64,000 bases of DNA from JAJYKC01 sp963823105 (GTDB lineage Bacteria; Acidobacteriota; Terriglobia; Bryobacterales; Bryobacteraceae). The first letter of the stretch is position 1, and each line of letters begins with the position of its first letter. The translations under genes and the position numbers were made by a program. Under the pieces are notes generated by a model. The model saw nothing but the letters and a program-made list of their open reading frames with translations. It made no database searches and was not told the DNA's origin. Below, in pieces: positions 18,357 to 27,769 of this stretch. The stretch is from assembly GCA_963823105.1 (NCBI GenBank), contig CAWGKC010000005.1, positions 1,364,001 to 1,428,000 on the forward strand, given 5' to 3'.

Positions 18357-19490
18357 TTACCCCTTCTTCCCTTCATCCATCATCCGCGCGAATTCGTCGA
18401 ATAAATAATGCGAATCGTGCGGCCCCGGCGCGGCTTCCGGATGATACTGCACGCAGAACACCGGATGCTCGCGATGACGAAACCCTTCCAGCGTCTGGTC
18501 GTTCAAATTGACGTGCGTCGTCTCCAGCGTATTCAGATTCAGCGAATCCGGATCCACCGCGAACCCGTGGTTATGCGAAGTAATCTCCACCTTATTCGTC
18601 ACCGTATTCAACACCGGATGATTCGCGCCGCGATGGCCGAACTTCAACTTATACGTCCGCCCTCCCAGCGCCAAGCCCAGAATCTGATGCCCCAGGCAGA
18701 TGCCGAAAACCGGCGTCTTCCCGATCAGCTTCCTCACCTGCGCCGCTTGAAATTGCAGCGGCTCCGGATCGCCGGGACCGTTCGATAAGAACACACCGTC
18801 CGGCTTCATCTCCAAAATATCTTCCGCCGCCGTCATCGCCGGAACCACCGTCACTCGCGCGCCGATATGCACCAATCGCCGAAGAATATTGCGCTTGATC
18901 CCGAAGTCGCAAGCCACCACATGGAACCGCGCCGCCGCGTCTCCCGGTTGCTTGTCCGACGACGACACCGGCTCCAGCGGCGTGGTCCATTCATACGGCG
19001 TGGCCGTGCTCACCCTCGTCGCCAGATCGAGCCCGGCCATCGAAGGCAGCGCCCGCGCCCGGTCCACCAGTTCGTCCCGCTTACCACCCGTTACCGATAG
19101 CACCCCACGCATCACCCCGCAAGTGCGAAGATGACGGACAAGGGCGCGCGTATCGATCTCCGAAGCGACCGCGACGCCGCTGTCGGCCAGAAACCGGTCG
19201 GCCGTTTCGATCGACCGCCAATTGCTGGCGACGGAGGAGAACTCGCGCACGACGAGGCCCTCGATATGCGGACGGCCCGCCTCCTGGTCGTATCCGTTCG
19301 CGCCGTAGTTGCCAATCTGGGGGTTGGTCAGCACGACAATCTGTCCGCTGTACGATGGATCGGTGAAGATTTCCTGGTAGCCTGTGATGGCGGTGTTAAA
19401 TACCACTTCGCCTTCGCTGTCTTTCGGAGCGCCAAACGCCGCGCCCTCGAACACCGTGCCGTCTTCGAGCGCTAATATAGCGATGTTCAA
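18357..19490 (-). CDS. carA: Carbamoyl-phosphate synthase small subunit (glutaminase)
   Basis: It releases ammonia from glutamine for CarB. The 377-residue protein has the N-terminal domain (LEDGTVFEGAAFGAPKDSEG, FNTAITGYQEI, DPSYSGQI) and a class I glutamine amidotransferase domain with the nucleophile in FGICLGHQILG near residue 265 and His-Glu in YHPEAAPGP near the end. It is intact. The 3' terminal 221 bases are repeated at 17406-17626, beyond the toxin-antitoxin genes. Confidence 0.97.
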   Translation of the reverse strand: MNIAILALEDGTVFEGAAFGAPKDSEGEVVFNTAITGYQEIFTDPSYSGQIVVLTNPQIGNYGANGYDQEAGRPHIEGLVVREFSSVASNWRSIETADRFLADSGVAVASEIDTRALVRHLRTCGVMRGVLSVTGGKRDELVDRARALPSMAGLDLATRVSTATPYEWTTPLEPVSSSDKQPGDAAARFHVVACDFGIKRNILRRLVHIGARVTVVPAMTAAEDILEMKPDGVFLSNGPGDPEPLQFQAAQVRKLIGKTPVFGICLGHQILGLALGGRTYKLKFGHRGANHPVLNTVTNKVEITSHNHGFAVDPDSLNLNTLETTHVNLNDQTLEGFRHREHPVFCVQYHPEAAPGPHDSHYLFDEFARMMDEGKKG

Positions 19491-19532
19491 ATGGAAGAGT
19501 CCTCTAAAGGGGATCCGCTGAAACCGGCGATG

Positions 19533-19561
19533 AAGGGGAACAATTTATATTGAAGCATGAA
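19533..19561 (-). promoter_or_regulatory. Shared element upstream of carA
   Basis: The + strand reads AAGGGGAACAATTTAT then ATTGAAGCATGAA, nearly the same as 16403-16433 upstream of carB. It lies about 43-71 bases before the carA ATG and contains TATAAA on the carA strand. A shared promoter or operator for pyrimidine/arginine control is likely but unproven. Confidence 0.5.
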
Positions 19562-19585
19562 CACGACGAAGGGGCAATCCGGGCC

Positions 19586-20953
19586 ATGCCGCGCAACCGG
19601 ATTCCGCCCCGCCGCGTCCATCGAGCGTTGACTGCAACGCTGCGCCTCCTCTGCGCCGCCATCCCGCTCGCCCTTTTCTGCGCGGGTCAGACGCGCTTTG
19701 AAACCTGGCTCGACCAGGACGCCTCCGGCCTCGCCACCGCCCCCGAACGCGCGCTCTTCAAGTCCCTGCGCACGCCGGCGGATCGCGAGCGTTTCATCGA
19801 CGAGTTCTGGCTTCGCCGCGACCCCACTCCCAACACCATCGAAAACGAGCGCCAGGGGGAACACTACGAACGCATCCTCTACTCCAACGAACACTTCGCC
19901 TGCGCCCTCCAGGGTTGGCAAACCGACCGCGGCAAAATCTACATCCGCTATGGTCCTCCCGACGAAGTAGAGCGCCCCGCCGCCAAGGACACCGGCGGCG
20001 TCCCCACCGAAATCTGGCGCTATCGTTATCTGGAGGCCGCCGGCGAAGCCACCCGCCTGGATTTCGCCGACACAGCCAAAGACGGCCTCTATCCGCTAAA
20101 CCGGGACGAAGCCGCCCGCTTCCTCTCCGCCCAGCAGGACGCCCCCGGCGGTCCCATGCGCCTCGGCGCCATCCAAGCCCCCGCGCTACTCTTCCCCGAA
20201 TTGCGAAAAGCCGCCGCCGACACCGATCAACCCGCCGATGGCTGGTTCGAGCTGCGCTCCGATTTCGTCCGCGCCACCGATGCCACCGTCCTCGCCCTCC
20301 TCACCATGCGCTTCCCCGTCACCTCCGAAGTGCGCGTCTTTGGAACCATGACCGCCGTCAACGGAGGCGCCACGCGTTCGTTCGAACAGGATCTCTCCGG
20401 TGGCCGCCCCTTCGACAGCGCGCGCTGGTGGCGGGAGGCTCTTCCCATCTCTCCCGGCACGTACCTGCTCACCGTCGCCGCCCAGGACGTCGTGCTCGCT
20501 AAAATTCACCGCTTCCAGGCTCGCCTCGAAGTGCCCGATTTTTCCACCGGCGCTCTCACCGCCAGCAGCCTCATCCTCGCCGAATCGCTCGAACCCTCCG
20601 CCGGACTCCCGCTCGAACCCTTCTGGCTCGGCTCCTACCAGGTTCGCTCCAGCATCTACCACTCCTTCCGCCGCTCCGAACGCCTCGGCGTCTATCTGCA
20701 AGTCTACGGCGCGGCCGCCAAACCTCCCGTCACCGTCGAGTACATCGTTCGAAATCAAACCACCGCGTCCAACTCGATCGACGCCACTGAGTCCGCCCTC
20801 TCCGATGGCGCCGGCACCCAGCAAATGACCATCGCCAAACGCCTCCCCCTGACTAACCTCGCTCCCGGCGGCTATCTCCTCACCATCCGTCTGCTCGACT
20901 CAGCCGGACGCGAGATGCTCGTGCGCGGCGCCGGCTTCCGCGTCGTCGAGTAA
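19586..20953 (+). CDS. Exported GWxTD-domain protein
   Basis: I chose ATG 19586; a TTG at 19550 lies inside the carA upstream element and is unlikely. The product (455 residues) has an N-terminal signal (RALTATLRLLCAAIPLALFCAG). A domain with the name-giving motif GWQTD near residue 110 follows, in LQGWQTDRGKIYIRYGPPDE, preceded by FIDEFWLRRDPTPNT. This family is abundant in Acidobacteriota and its role is unknown. The C-terminal half is made of beta strands and ends GYLLTIRLLDSAGREM. It converges with the permease gene, overlapping by 54 bases. Confidence 0.8.
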   Translation: MPRNRIPPRRVHRALTATLRLLCAAIPLALFCAGQTRFETWLDQDASGLATAPERALFKSLRTPADRERFIDEFWLRRDPTPNTIENERQGEHYERILYSNEHFACALQGWQTDRGKIYIRYGPPDEVERPAAKDTGGVPTEIWRYRYLEAAGEATRLDFADTAKDGLYPLNRDEAARFLSAQQDAPGGPMRLGAIQAPALLFPELRKAAADTDQPADGWFELRSDFVRATDATVLALLTMRFPVTSEVRVFGTMTAVNGGATRSFEQDLSGGRPFDSARWWREALPISPGTYLLTVAAQDVVLAKIHRFQARLEVPDFSTGALTASSLILAESLEPSAGLPLEPFWLGSYQVRSSIYHSFRRSERLGVYLQVYGAAAKPPVTVEYIVRNQTTASNSIDATESALSDGAGTQQMTIAKRLPLTNLAPGGYLLTIRLLDSAGREMLVRGAGFRVVE

Positions 20954-22342
20954 CGCCCGCCGCGCCCCCATCCGGTAAATCCCCACCCCCACCAGATTGC
21001 TCACCACCACCATCCCGCCGATCTTCGCCGCATAAGCCCCGCGGCTCACCACATCCACGATCGGATAAACCGAAATAAACACCGCCACCACGCTCGAAAA
21101 CAGCCCCGCCGCCGACGCTACCTTCAACCACGCCGGCAGCCGGTCCCGCAACGGCCGCGCGGCGAACAATGGCAGCGCGAACAACGCCACATACACCAGC
21201 GAATAATGAACGATCGAGGCGTTCGCTAGCAATTGATTCGCCTCCTGCTCCCGCACTCCCAGCATCCCCAGTAGAATCGCGCCCATCACCAGCGCCGCGA
21301 CAAACAGAATCGAGTTCACCGGCGTTCTCCGCCGGGGATCCAGCCGCGTGAACCACGCCGGAATCAAATGATCCCACCCCGCCGTCATCGGCAGCCGCGT
21401 TAATCCCGTAAACAGCAAACTGGAACTTCCCACCGCCCGCGCCGACAGCAGCAAAATCGCCAGCGGCGCAAACGCACCCGCCGCCCCTTCCGTTCCCAGC
21501 GCCCGCCGGAACGTCTGCGGAATCGGCCCGATCAAATCGATCGGCCCCGCTCCCGCGAACGCCAGCACCGCGCTCGTCCCCAGAATAAACATCAGCGCGA
21601 TCGCCGGCGCCGAAATCGCCACCGATTGCCCCACCGTCCGCGCCGCGCTCCGGCACTCCCCCGCCAAAATCGCCACATATTCGAAGCCGCTCAACGCCCC
21701 CGTTGTCATCTGCCCGAACACCGCCAGGCTGAACCAGCTCCACGCCGGCATCTGCCACGGAACGGCATCAAAATGTTTTATGCTCCCGTGCAACAGCGCC
21801 CACCAAGGCAGCGCCAACAGAATCGCGTACGCCGCCATCATCATCACGCTGCCCGCGTTGTGCAGCCACTTGCCCGCGCCCAATCCGCGAATCGCCACCA
21901 GCGTGATGCCCGCCACCACGGTCCCGGTGATCGCCATCGTCGCCGCCTTGCTTCCCGGAATCCACGCCGCCGCCGGCCCGATCATATACGCAATGTCCGT
22001 CGGCACCGTGAACACGATCGCTCCCACGCACACCACCGCGTACACCCAAAGATTCCACGCGATCAGAAATCCCGCGAAGTGCCCGAACCCCGCCTTGGCC
22101 CATTGATACAACCCTCCTTCGAGCGGCATCAATCGGTTCAGATGAATCACCACCGCCGCCAGCGGAACGTAGTACATCAGCATCGCCGCCAGCCAGAACG
22201 CCACGTGCGCCTTGCCCAGCTTCGCCGCCACTCCCACCCACGACGACCCCACCACGCACAGCACCTGCGCCAGCACCAGATCCCGCAACCCCAGTTCCTT
22301 GCGAAGTCGAGATTCCTGTTGCGGAGCGGCGGATACGGCCAC
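20900..22342 (-). CDS. APC-family amino acid permease
   Basis: The 480-residue membrane protein has about twelve hydrophobic segments and the APC signature of helices 1-3 (LRDLVLAQVLCVVGSSWVG, then PLEGGLYQWAKAGFGHFAGF). It probably imports an amino acid or amine with protons; the substrate is not readable. The frame is open to 22462, but homology starts near LRKELGLRD, so I prefer GTG at 22342. With that start it is divergent from metX with 78 bases between starts. The end overlaps the GWxTD gene. Confidence 0.85.
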   Translation of the reverse strand: MAVSAAPQQESRLRKELGLRDLVLAQVLCVVGSSWVGVAAKLGKAHVAFWLAAMLMYYVPLAAVVIHLNRLMPLEGGLYQWAKAGFGHFAGFLIAWNLWVYAVVCVGAIVFTVPTDIAYMIGPAAAWIPGSKAATMAITGTVVAGITLVAIRGLGAGKWLHNAGSVMMMAAYAILLALPWWALLHGSIKHFDAVPWQMPAWSWFSLAVFGQMTTGALSGFEYVAILAGECRSAARTVGQSVAISAPAIALMFILGTSAVLAFAGAGPIDLIGPIPQTFRRALGTEGAAGAFAPLAILLLSARAVGSSSLLFTGLTRLPMTAGWDHLIPAWFTRLDPRRRTPVNSILFVAALVMGAILLGMLGVREQEANQLLANASIVHYSLVYVALFALPLFAARPLRDRLPAWLKVASAAGLFSSVVAVFISVYPIVDVVSRGAYAAKIGGMVVVSNLVGVGIYRMGARRALLDDAEAGAAHEHLASG

Positions 22343-22420
22343 GGTCCAACAATCATGCCATAGCCGGCGCGGGTTGTTATCATTTCTACAAGGCCGCCCC
22401 CTCCGTCGGCCCCATCCGCG

Positions 22421-23530
22421 ATGACAGTCGAGACCCAGTACGCCCGCTTCGATTCGCTTCAACTTAGCTCCGGCGCCACGCTCGAACCCGTCGACGTCGC
22501 TTACGAAACTTACGGCGTATTAAACCCCTCTCGCACCAACGCCATCCTCCTTCTCCACGCCTTCTCCGGCGACGCCCACGCCGCGTTCCTCAGCGCCGAA
22601 ACCGGCCTTCCCGGCTGGTGGGACAACATGGTCGGACCCGGCAAAGCTTTCGACACAAACAACTACTTCGTCGTTTGTTCCAACATTCTCGGCGGCTGCC
22701 GCGGCACCACCGGCCCCTCCTCCATCGATCCTTCCACCGGCTGCCCTTACGCCATGTCGTTCCCCGTCATCACCATCGGCGACATGGTGCGTCTTCAAAA
22801 AATGCTCGTCGAACGCCTCGGCATCGAGCGGCTCCTCTGCGTGACCGGCGGCTCCATGGGCGGCATGCAGGCGCTCGAATGGGCCGTCGCCTTTCCCGAT
22901 GCCGTCGCCTCCGTCATCCCCATCGCCGCCACCTCCCGCCACAGCGCCCAGCAGATCGCTTTCAACGAAGTCGGCCGCCAAGCCATCATGGCCGACGTCG
23001 ATTGGCGCGATGGAGCCTACTACGGCCTCTCCAAGCCCGCCCGCGGCCTCGCCGTCGCCCGCATGGTCGGACACATCACCTACATGAGCGACGCCTCCAT
23101 GCGCGAAAAATTCGGCCGCCGCCTCCGCGGCAAGGACGAATTCGGCTTCGATTTCTCCGTCGATTTCGAAGTCGAAAGCTACCTCCGCTACCGCGGCAGC
23201 CAGTTCGTCGAACGCTTCGACGCCAATTCCTATCTCTACATCACCAAAGCCATGGACTACTTCGACCTCAGCGCCGGCCACGCCTCCCTCGGCGCCGCGC
23301 TCGAACGCTCCCAAGCCCGCTTCCTCGTCCTCAGCTTCACTTCCGACTGGCTCTATCCCAGCTACCAATCGCTTGAAACCGTCCGCGCCCTCCGCAGCCG
23401 CAACCGCGACGTCGCCTATTGCGAGCTCCCTTCCAACTATGGCCACGACGCCTTCCTCGTCGATGTGAACGAGCAATCCGAACTCGTCCGCGGCTTCCTC
23501 GCCAGCACCTTCGCGGAACTAGCGCCATGA
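22421..23530 (+). CDS. metX: Homoserine O-acetyltransferase
   Basis: It acylates homoserine for methionine synthesis. The 369-residue alpha/beta hydrolase has the nucleophile elbow GGSMGGMQALEWA near residue 145, the oxyanion region LLHAFSGDAHA near 48, and the conserved NILGGCRGTTGPSS. The catalytic Asp and His lie in FTSDWLYPS and YGHDAFLV near residues 305 and 345. Its stop overlaps the metW start (ATGA), the common metXW arrangement. Confidence 0.96.
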   Translation: MTVETQYARFDSLQLSSGATLEPVDVAYETYGVLNPSRTNAILLLHAFSGDAHAAFLSAETGLPGWWDNMVGPGKAFDTNNYFVVCSNILGGCRGTTGPSSIDPSTGCPYAMSFPVITIGDMVRLQKMLVERLGIERLLCVTGGSMGGMQALEWAVAFPDAVASVIPIAATSRHSAQQIAFNEVGRQAIMADVDWRDGAYYGLSKPARGLAVARMVGHITYMSDASMREKFGRRLRGKDEFGFDFSVDFEVESYLRYRGSQFVERFDANSYLYITKAMDYFDLSAGHASLGAALERSQARFLVLSFTSDWLYPSYQSLETVRALRSRNRDVAYCELPSNYGHDAFLVDVNEQSELVRGFLASTFAELAP

Positions 23531-24156
23531 GCGACGCCGCCGGCCTGCGCACCGAAAGCTTCACCCGCGAATCGCTCGGCCGCGGCGACTACGCCATCAT
23601 CGGCCAGATCGTCGAGCCCGGCGCCAAAGTTCTCGACCTCGGCTGCGGCGACGGCGCACTCCTCGCCTGGCTCAAGGCCGAGAAGCGGGTCCAGGGCCGC
23701 GGCGTCGAAATCTCCGGCGAAATGGTCCGCCGCGCCATCGCCCGCGGCGTCTCGGTTTTTCAAAGCGACATCGAGGAAGCCCTCGCCGACTACCCCGATA
23801 AAATCTTCGACTACGTCATCCTCAGCCAAACTCTCCAGGAAACCCGCGCCCCCGTCCACGTGCTCCGCGAAATGTTGCGCGTCGGACGCCGCGCCGTCGT
23901 CGCCTTCCCCAATTTCGGCCATTGGCGCGTCCGCCTCGCCCACCTCTGGAGCGGCCGCGCGCCCCGCACCAAACTCTTCCCCTACGACTGGCACGATTCC
24001 CCCAACATCCACTTCCTTACCGTCATCGACTTCGAAAATCTCGCCCGCTCCGAAGGCTGGAAAATCGAGCGCAGCTTCTTCCTCGCCGCGGGCGGCAACG
24101 TTCACGCCTTCCGGAATCTTATGGCCGAAGTCGCCGTCTACCTCATCGCGAAATAA
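23527..24156 (+). CDS. metW: Methionine biosynthesis protein MetW
   Basis: The 209-residue protein is a SAM-methyltransferase-fold partner of MetX. The glycine-rich motif VLDLGCGDGALLAWL is near residue 36, followed by GRGVEIS and ILSQTLQE, and the family-specific FPNFGHWRVRLAHLWSGRAP near residue 125. I chose the ATG overlapping the metX stop rather than the longer open frame from 23419. MetW is thought to raise MetX activity. Confidence 0.94.
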   Translation: MSDAAGLRTESFTRESLGRGDYAIIGQIVEPGAKVLDLGCGDGALLAWLKAEKRVQGRGVEISGEMVRRAIARGVSVFQSDIEEALADYPDKIFDYVILSQTLQETRAPVHVLREMLRVGRRAVVAFPNFGHWRVRLAHLWSGRAPRTKLFPYDWHDSPNIHFLTVIDFENLARSEGWKIERSFFLAAGGNVHAFRNLMAEVAVYLIAK

Positions 24157-24187
24157 ACACAACGTCATTAGTGTTTGCCGATAAAAC

Positions 24188-24252
24188 CTCTCGCTCACGC
24201 GCGCGGCTCGGTTCACCCGGTTCCGAGCCGTGACCGTCAGGGAGCGGATGCG
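24188..24252 (+). repeat. Interspersed palindromic-type repeat (LAxARGS type), copy 1
   Basis: The core CTCGCTCACGCGCGCGGC is followed by TCGGTTCACCCGGTTCC and a tail GACCGTCAGGGAGCGGA. In one frame it reads PLAHARGSV...SRDRQGAD, text that recurs in spurious small proteins of Acidobacteriota genomes. A partial second copy lies at 48659-48688. The rest of the 261-base gap between metW and the TPR gene holds no gene that I can see. Confidence 0.55.
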
Positions 24253-24417
24253 AAAGTATTTACAACGCTCTGTTTAGCCTCTCCGGCGCTGTTCCCGCAT
24301 CCCGCGAACGTTGACGCCTCTCGCCCGTTGCCGGATAATGAAAGGGTATCCAAGCCTCGGACGCAACGGATCGACCGGTTTCAGAAGGGGTAGGACATCC
24401 GATTTCTCGTCTTCGGC

Positions 24418-26724
24418 ATGCGCGTTAATCTCAAAGCTTTCCTCCTGGCGGCCCTCCTCCTCGGAGCCTGCGGCTTCAACCCGGCGGTCATGCGCCAGCG
24501 CTACGTCAAATCCGGCAATAAGTATTACGACCGCGGCCGCTACAAGGAAGCCGCTCTCCTCTATCAGCACGCCCTCGACGAGGACATGCGTTACGGCGAA
24601 GCCTGGTACCGCATGGGTCTTGTCGATCTCAAGCTCGGCAAGGACGACTCCGCCCGCGGCGACTTCAGCCGCGCCGTCGATCTCGACCCCAACAACATGG
24701 ACGCAATGGTTCACCTGGCCGAAATGGACATTGCCGTCTATGCCTTCGATCCCGAACGCTTCAACCTGGTGAAAAGCGAGGTCCAGGAGCTCATCGGTAA
24801 AATGCTCGCCAAGGATCCCGGCTCCTACGACGCCCTGCGTCTTTCCGGATACCTCGCCAGCATGCGAGGAAACTACCGCCTCGCCGCCGCCAAGTTCCGC
24901 GAAGCCACTCAGGTCCGCCCCAATGACGCCTCCGTCGCCCAGGCTCTCGTCCAAGTGCTTCTGGCCAACGGCGAGCCCGGCGAAGCGTTCCGCCTCGCCG
25001 GTCAATACCTTGTTAAATTTCCCACCCACGCCCCGCTCTACGACTTACTCTATGACGTCTACATGAAGAGTAACCAACCGGGCAAAGCCGAAGACATCCT
25101 TCGCCTGAAGATCCGGAACAATCCCGCCGCCGGCGCGTACTGGATCCAACTTGCCGAATACTTCCGCGTGGTCAATCGCATCCCCGAGATGGCCGGAATC
25201 CTCAACCACATCACCGCCGATCCGCGCACCTTCCCCAACGGCCATTTGTTGGTCGGCGACTATTTCGTCCGAATTCGCGATTTCGACCGCGCTATCCGCG
25301 AATACTATCAAGGCACCAAGGAAGATCCAGCCGAAGCCGTCGCCTACTTAGGCAAGATGGCTCAGCTCCTCGTCGCCCTCGGCCGGAACCGGGAAGCCGC
25401 GAGCGTCGTCTCGGCTCTCCTCAAACTCCAGCCCAACGATCCCGACGCCATCGCTATGCACATCGCGCTGGAGCTTCCCGGCGCCGGCAGGGAGAAAGCC
25501 CGCGCCGTCATCGCCGAGATTCAGCCCATCCTCGAACGCCAGCCCGATAATTTTCAGCTCCATTACTACCTCGGGCGCGCCTATCAAATCGCCGGAGACG
25601 CCACCAGCGTCGAGGAAGCGCGAACTCAATTCGAGGAAACCCTCCGCCTCAAGCCCGATTACGTGCCGGCCAATCTCGCGTTGCTCCACATTCAATCGAA
25701 CTCCGGCGAAGATTCCAAAGCCGTCCTTACCGCCCAGCAGGTTCTCGCCTCCGATCCCGGCAACCTTGAGGCCCGCCTCGCCGGCGCCGCCGCCTTCACC
25801 CGCATGGGCGATTTCGATCACGCCAGGGCGGAACTCGAAACCGCCCTCGCCTCCAATCCTTCCGATCGCGAGGCCCACCTTCAAATGGCCGAACTTCAGC
25901 TCCGCCGGCGCGACTATCGCGCGGCCTCCGCTCAATTCCAGGCGCTCAACGATTTGGGCGACCCCCGCGGCGCCCTCGGCCTCGCCCGCGTCCTCTTCGC
26001 CGTCGGCAACTTCCCGGCCGCCATTCAGGTCACCTCCGCCGTCCTCGCCAAAATCCCCGATCGCGACGATTTCCGCCTCCTGCTCGCTAAGTCCGAGTTT
26101 GAAGCCGGCCGCTTCGCCGACGCCGCAGCCCAATATGCCATCTTATCCGCCAAACACCCCCGAACCGCCGACTACTTCGTCCAGATCGCCCGCTGCAAGT
26201 GGGCGCTTCACGACGTCACCGGCGCCACCGCCGTCTTCCAACAGGCTCATCGCGCCAGCCCCGGCGACCCCGGTCCCTTCCTCGCCCTCGCCGCCCTTCA
26301 GGCCGATGCCGGCGACAACCCCTCCGCCCGCGCATCTTATCGCGAGGCTCTCAAACTCCAGCCCGACGACCCCACCGCCCTCTTCCGCCTCGCCTACCTC
26401 GACGCCGAGGACGGCATCGATCTCGAACAGGCCTTCGCCTTCGCCCAGGACGCCCGCGTCAAACTGCCCAACGACCCCGATGTACTCGACACCATCGGCC
26501 TCATCTACCTCAAACGCAACCTCACCGACGATGGAATGCGCTTGCTCCAGGATCTGGTCGCCCGCGTCCCCGGCCGCGCCGCCTTCCATCTCCATTTCGC
26601 CATGGCCCTCTTTCAGGACGGAAACTCCGCCGAAGCCAAAAAGGAATTGGACGCCGCTCTCCGCAACAATCCCACCCTTCGCGAGCGATCCGAAATCGCC
26701 CGCCTCATGGCGCGCATCGGATGA
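24418..26724 (+). CDS. Large TPR lipoprotein
   Basis: The 768-residue product starts with a lipoprotein signal (LKAFLLAALLLGAC, Cys18) and is then made of about eighteen TPR units from start to end, for example YYDRGRYKEAALLYQHALDED near residue 40 and LAALQADAGDNPSARASYREAL near 625. Lipid-anchored TPR proteins of this size often serve polysaccharide or pilus export. The next genes make GDP-deoxyhexoses, so a part in exopolysaccharide export is a reasonable inference. ATG 24418 is followed directly by the signal, so the start is secure. Confidence 0.85.
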   Translation: MRVNLKAFLLAALLLGACGFNPAVMRQRYVKSGNKYYDRGRYKEAALLYQHALDEDMRYGEAWYRMGLVDLKLGKDDSARGDFSRAVDLDPNNMDAMVHLAEMDIAVYAFDPERFNLVKSEVQELIGKMLAKDPGSYDALRLSGYLASMRGNYRLAAAKFREATQVRPNDASVAQALVQVLLANGEPGEAFRLAGQYLVKFPTHAPLYDLLYDVYMKSNQPGKAEDILRLKIRNNPAAGAYWIQLAEYFRVVNRIPEMAGILNHITADPRTFPNGHLLVGDYFVRIRDFDRAIREYYQGTKEDPAEAVAYLGKMAQLLVALGRNREAASVVSALLKLQPNDPDAIAMHIALELPGAGREKARAVIAEIQPILERQPDNFQLHYYLGRAYQIAGDATSVEEARTQFEETLRLKPDYVPANLALLHIQSNSGEDSKAVLTAQQVLASDPGNLEARLAGAAAFTRMGDFDHARAELETALASNPSDREAHLQMAELQLRRRDYRAASAQFQALNDLGDPRGALGLARVLFAVGNFPAAIQVTSAVLAKIPDRDDFRLLLAKSEFEAGRFADAAAQYAILSAKHPRTADYFVQIARCKWALHDVTGATAVFQQAHRASPGDPGPFLALAALQADAGDNPSARASYREALKLQPDDPTALFRLAYLDAEDGIDLEQAFAFAQDARVKLPNDPDVLDTIGLIYLKRNLTDDGMRLLQDLVARVPGRAAFHLHFAMALFQDGNSAEAKKELDAALRNNPTLRERSEIARLMARIG

Positions 26725-26811
26725 ACCGTCCGAACTCCGCCGCCCGTTTCGATTTTGCAGCACCGGCGCGCGCCGCGCACGCCGTAACTTCACGAGATAG
26801 AGGGGAAATTC

Positions 26812-27759
26812 ATGAAGGCTCTAATCACAGGCATCACCGGCATGATCGGCTTGCATTGCGCCAACGCCGCTCGCTCCGCCGGCTGGGAGGTTTTCGGTGT
26901 GGCGCGCAACAGCGCCTCCAGCCGCCTCTCCGCCGTCCAGGATTCTTCCGTCTTTCGTTGCGACATCCTCGACTATAACGCGCTCGAAGACGTCTTCCGC
27001 CGCCTTAAGCCCGATGTCGTCTTCCACATGGCCGCCCAGGCCTTCAACGGCGCATCCTGGCAGATGGAATGGTCCACCCACCAGGCCAACTACCTCGGCA
27101 CCGCCAATGTCCTGCGCTGTTGCCGCCTCATCGTCCCCGATTGCAGAACCATCATCGCCTGTAGTAGCGCCGAGTACGGCGACGTTCAACCCTCCGATTG
27201 CCCTTTAAAAGAAGAACGCCTCCTCCGTCCCATCAGCCCCTACGGCGTCAGCAAAGTGGCCACCGAGGCCCTCGGCTTCCAGCATTTTCACAACTTCGGG
27301 ATGAAAGTGTTCCTGCCCCGCCTCTTCATCCACGTCGGCACCGGCCATCCGCCCGCCACCGCCATCCAGAATTTCGCCCGCCAGATCGCCCTCATCGCCG
27401 CCGGCCGCCTCGATCCCGTCGTGCGCGTTGGCAACCTCGAAACCGCGCGCGATTTCATCGACGTCCGCGACGGCGTCGCCGGCATGATGCTGCTCCTTGA
27501 AAAAGGCAAGCCCGGCGAGCCGATGAACATCTGCACCGGCGAAGCCGTCAAAATCCACGACGTGCTCACCACTCTCCTCGACATCGCCGGTCTGTCGGAA
27601 AAGGTGAAAGTCGAATTCGATCCCGCGCTCGGCCGGCCTTCCGACGAGCCGCTGCTGCTCGGAGACAATTCCAAGCTCCGCGCCCTGGGCTGGAAGCGCC
27701 AGTACTCCATCCGCCAAACCCTCGAAGCGGTTTACGCCGATTGGGTTTCGCGCATCTAA
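26812..27759 (+). CDS. rmd: GDP-6-deoxy-lyxo-hexulose reductase-like sugar-nucleotide enzyme
   Basis: This 315-residue short-chain dehydrogenase of the extended type has the Rossmann motif TGITGMIGLHCAN at the N-terminus, FHMAAQAF near residue 78, a catalytic YxxxK in SPYGVSK near residue 145 and the RMD-like NLETARDFIDVRD near 210. RMD enzymes reduce the product of Gmd to GDP-D-rhamnose. With gmd and fcl next to it on the other strand, GDP-D-rhamnose (or GDP-talose) synthesis is likely. Other reductase or epimerase roles cannot be excluded. Confidence 0.72.
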   Translation: MKALITGITGMIGLHCANAARSAGWEVFGVARNSASSRLSAVQDSSVFRCDILDYNALEDVFRRLKPDVVFHMAAQAFNGASWQMEWSTHQANYLGTANVLRCCRLIVPDCRTIIACSSAEYGDVQPSDCPLKEERLLRPISPYGVSKVATEALGFQHFHNFGMKVFLPRLFIHVGTGHPPATAIQNFARQIALIAAGRLDPVVRVGNLETARDFIDVRDGVAGMMLLLEKGKPGEPMNICTGEAVKIHDVLTTLLDIAGLSEKVKVEFDPALGRPSDEPLLLGDNSKLRALGWKRQYSIRQTLEAVYADWVSRI

Positions 27760-27769
27760 CCGCGCGCGG

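Noticed and set aside
19550..19585. TTG start for the GWxTD gene
   Set aside because: The TTG lies inside the element shared with the carB upstream region; ATG 19586 gives a normal signal peptide.
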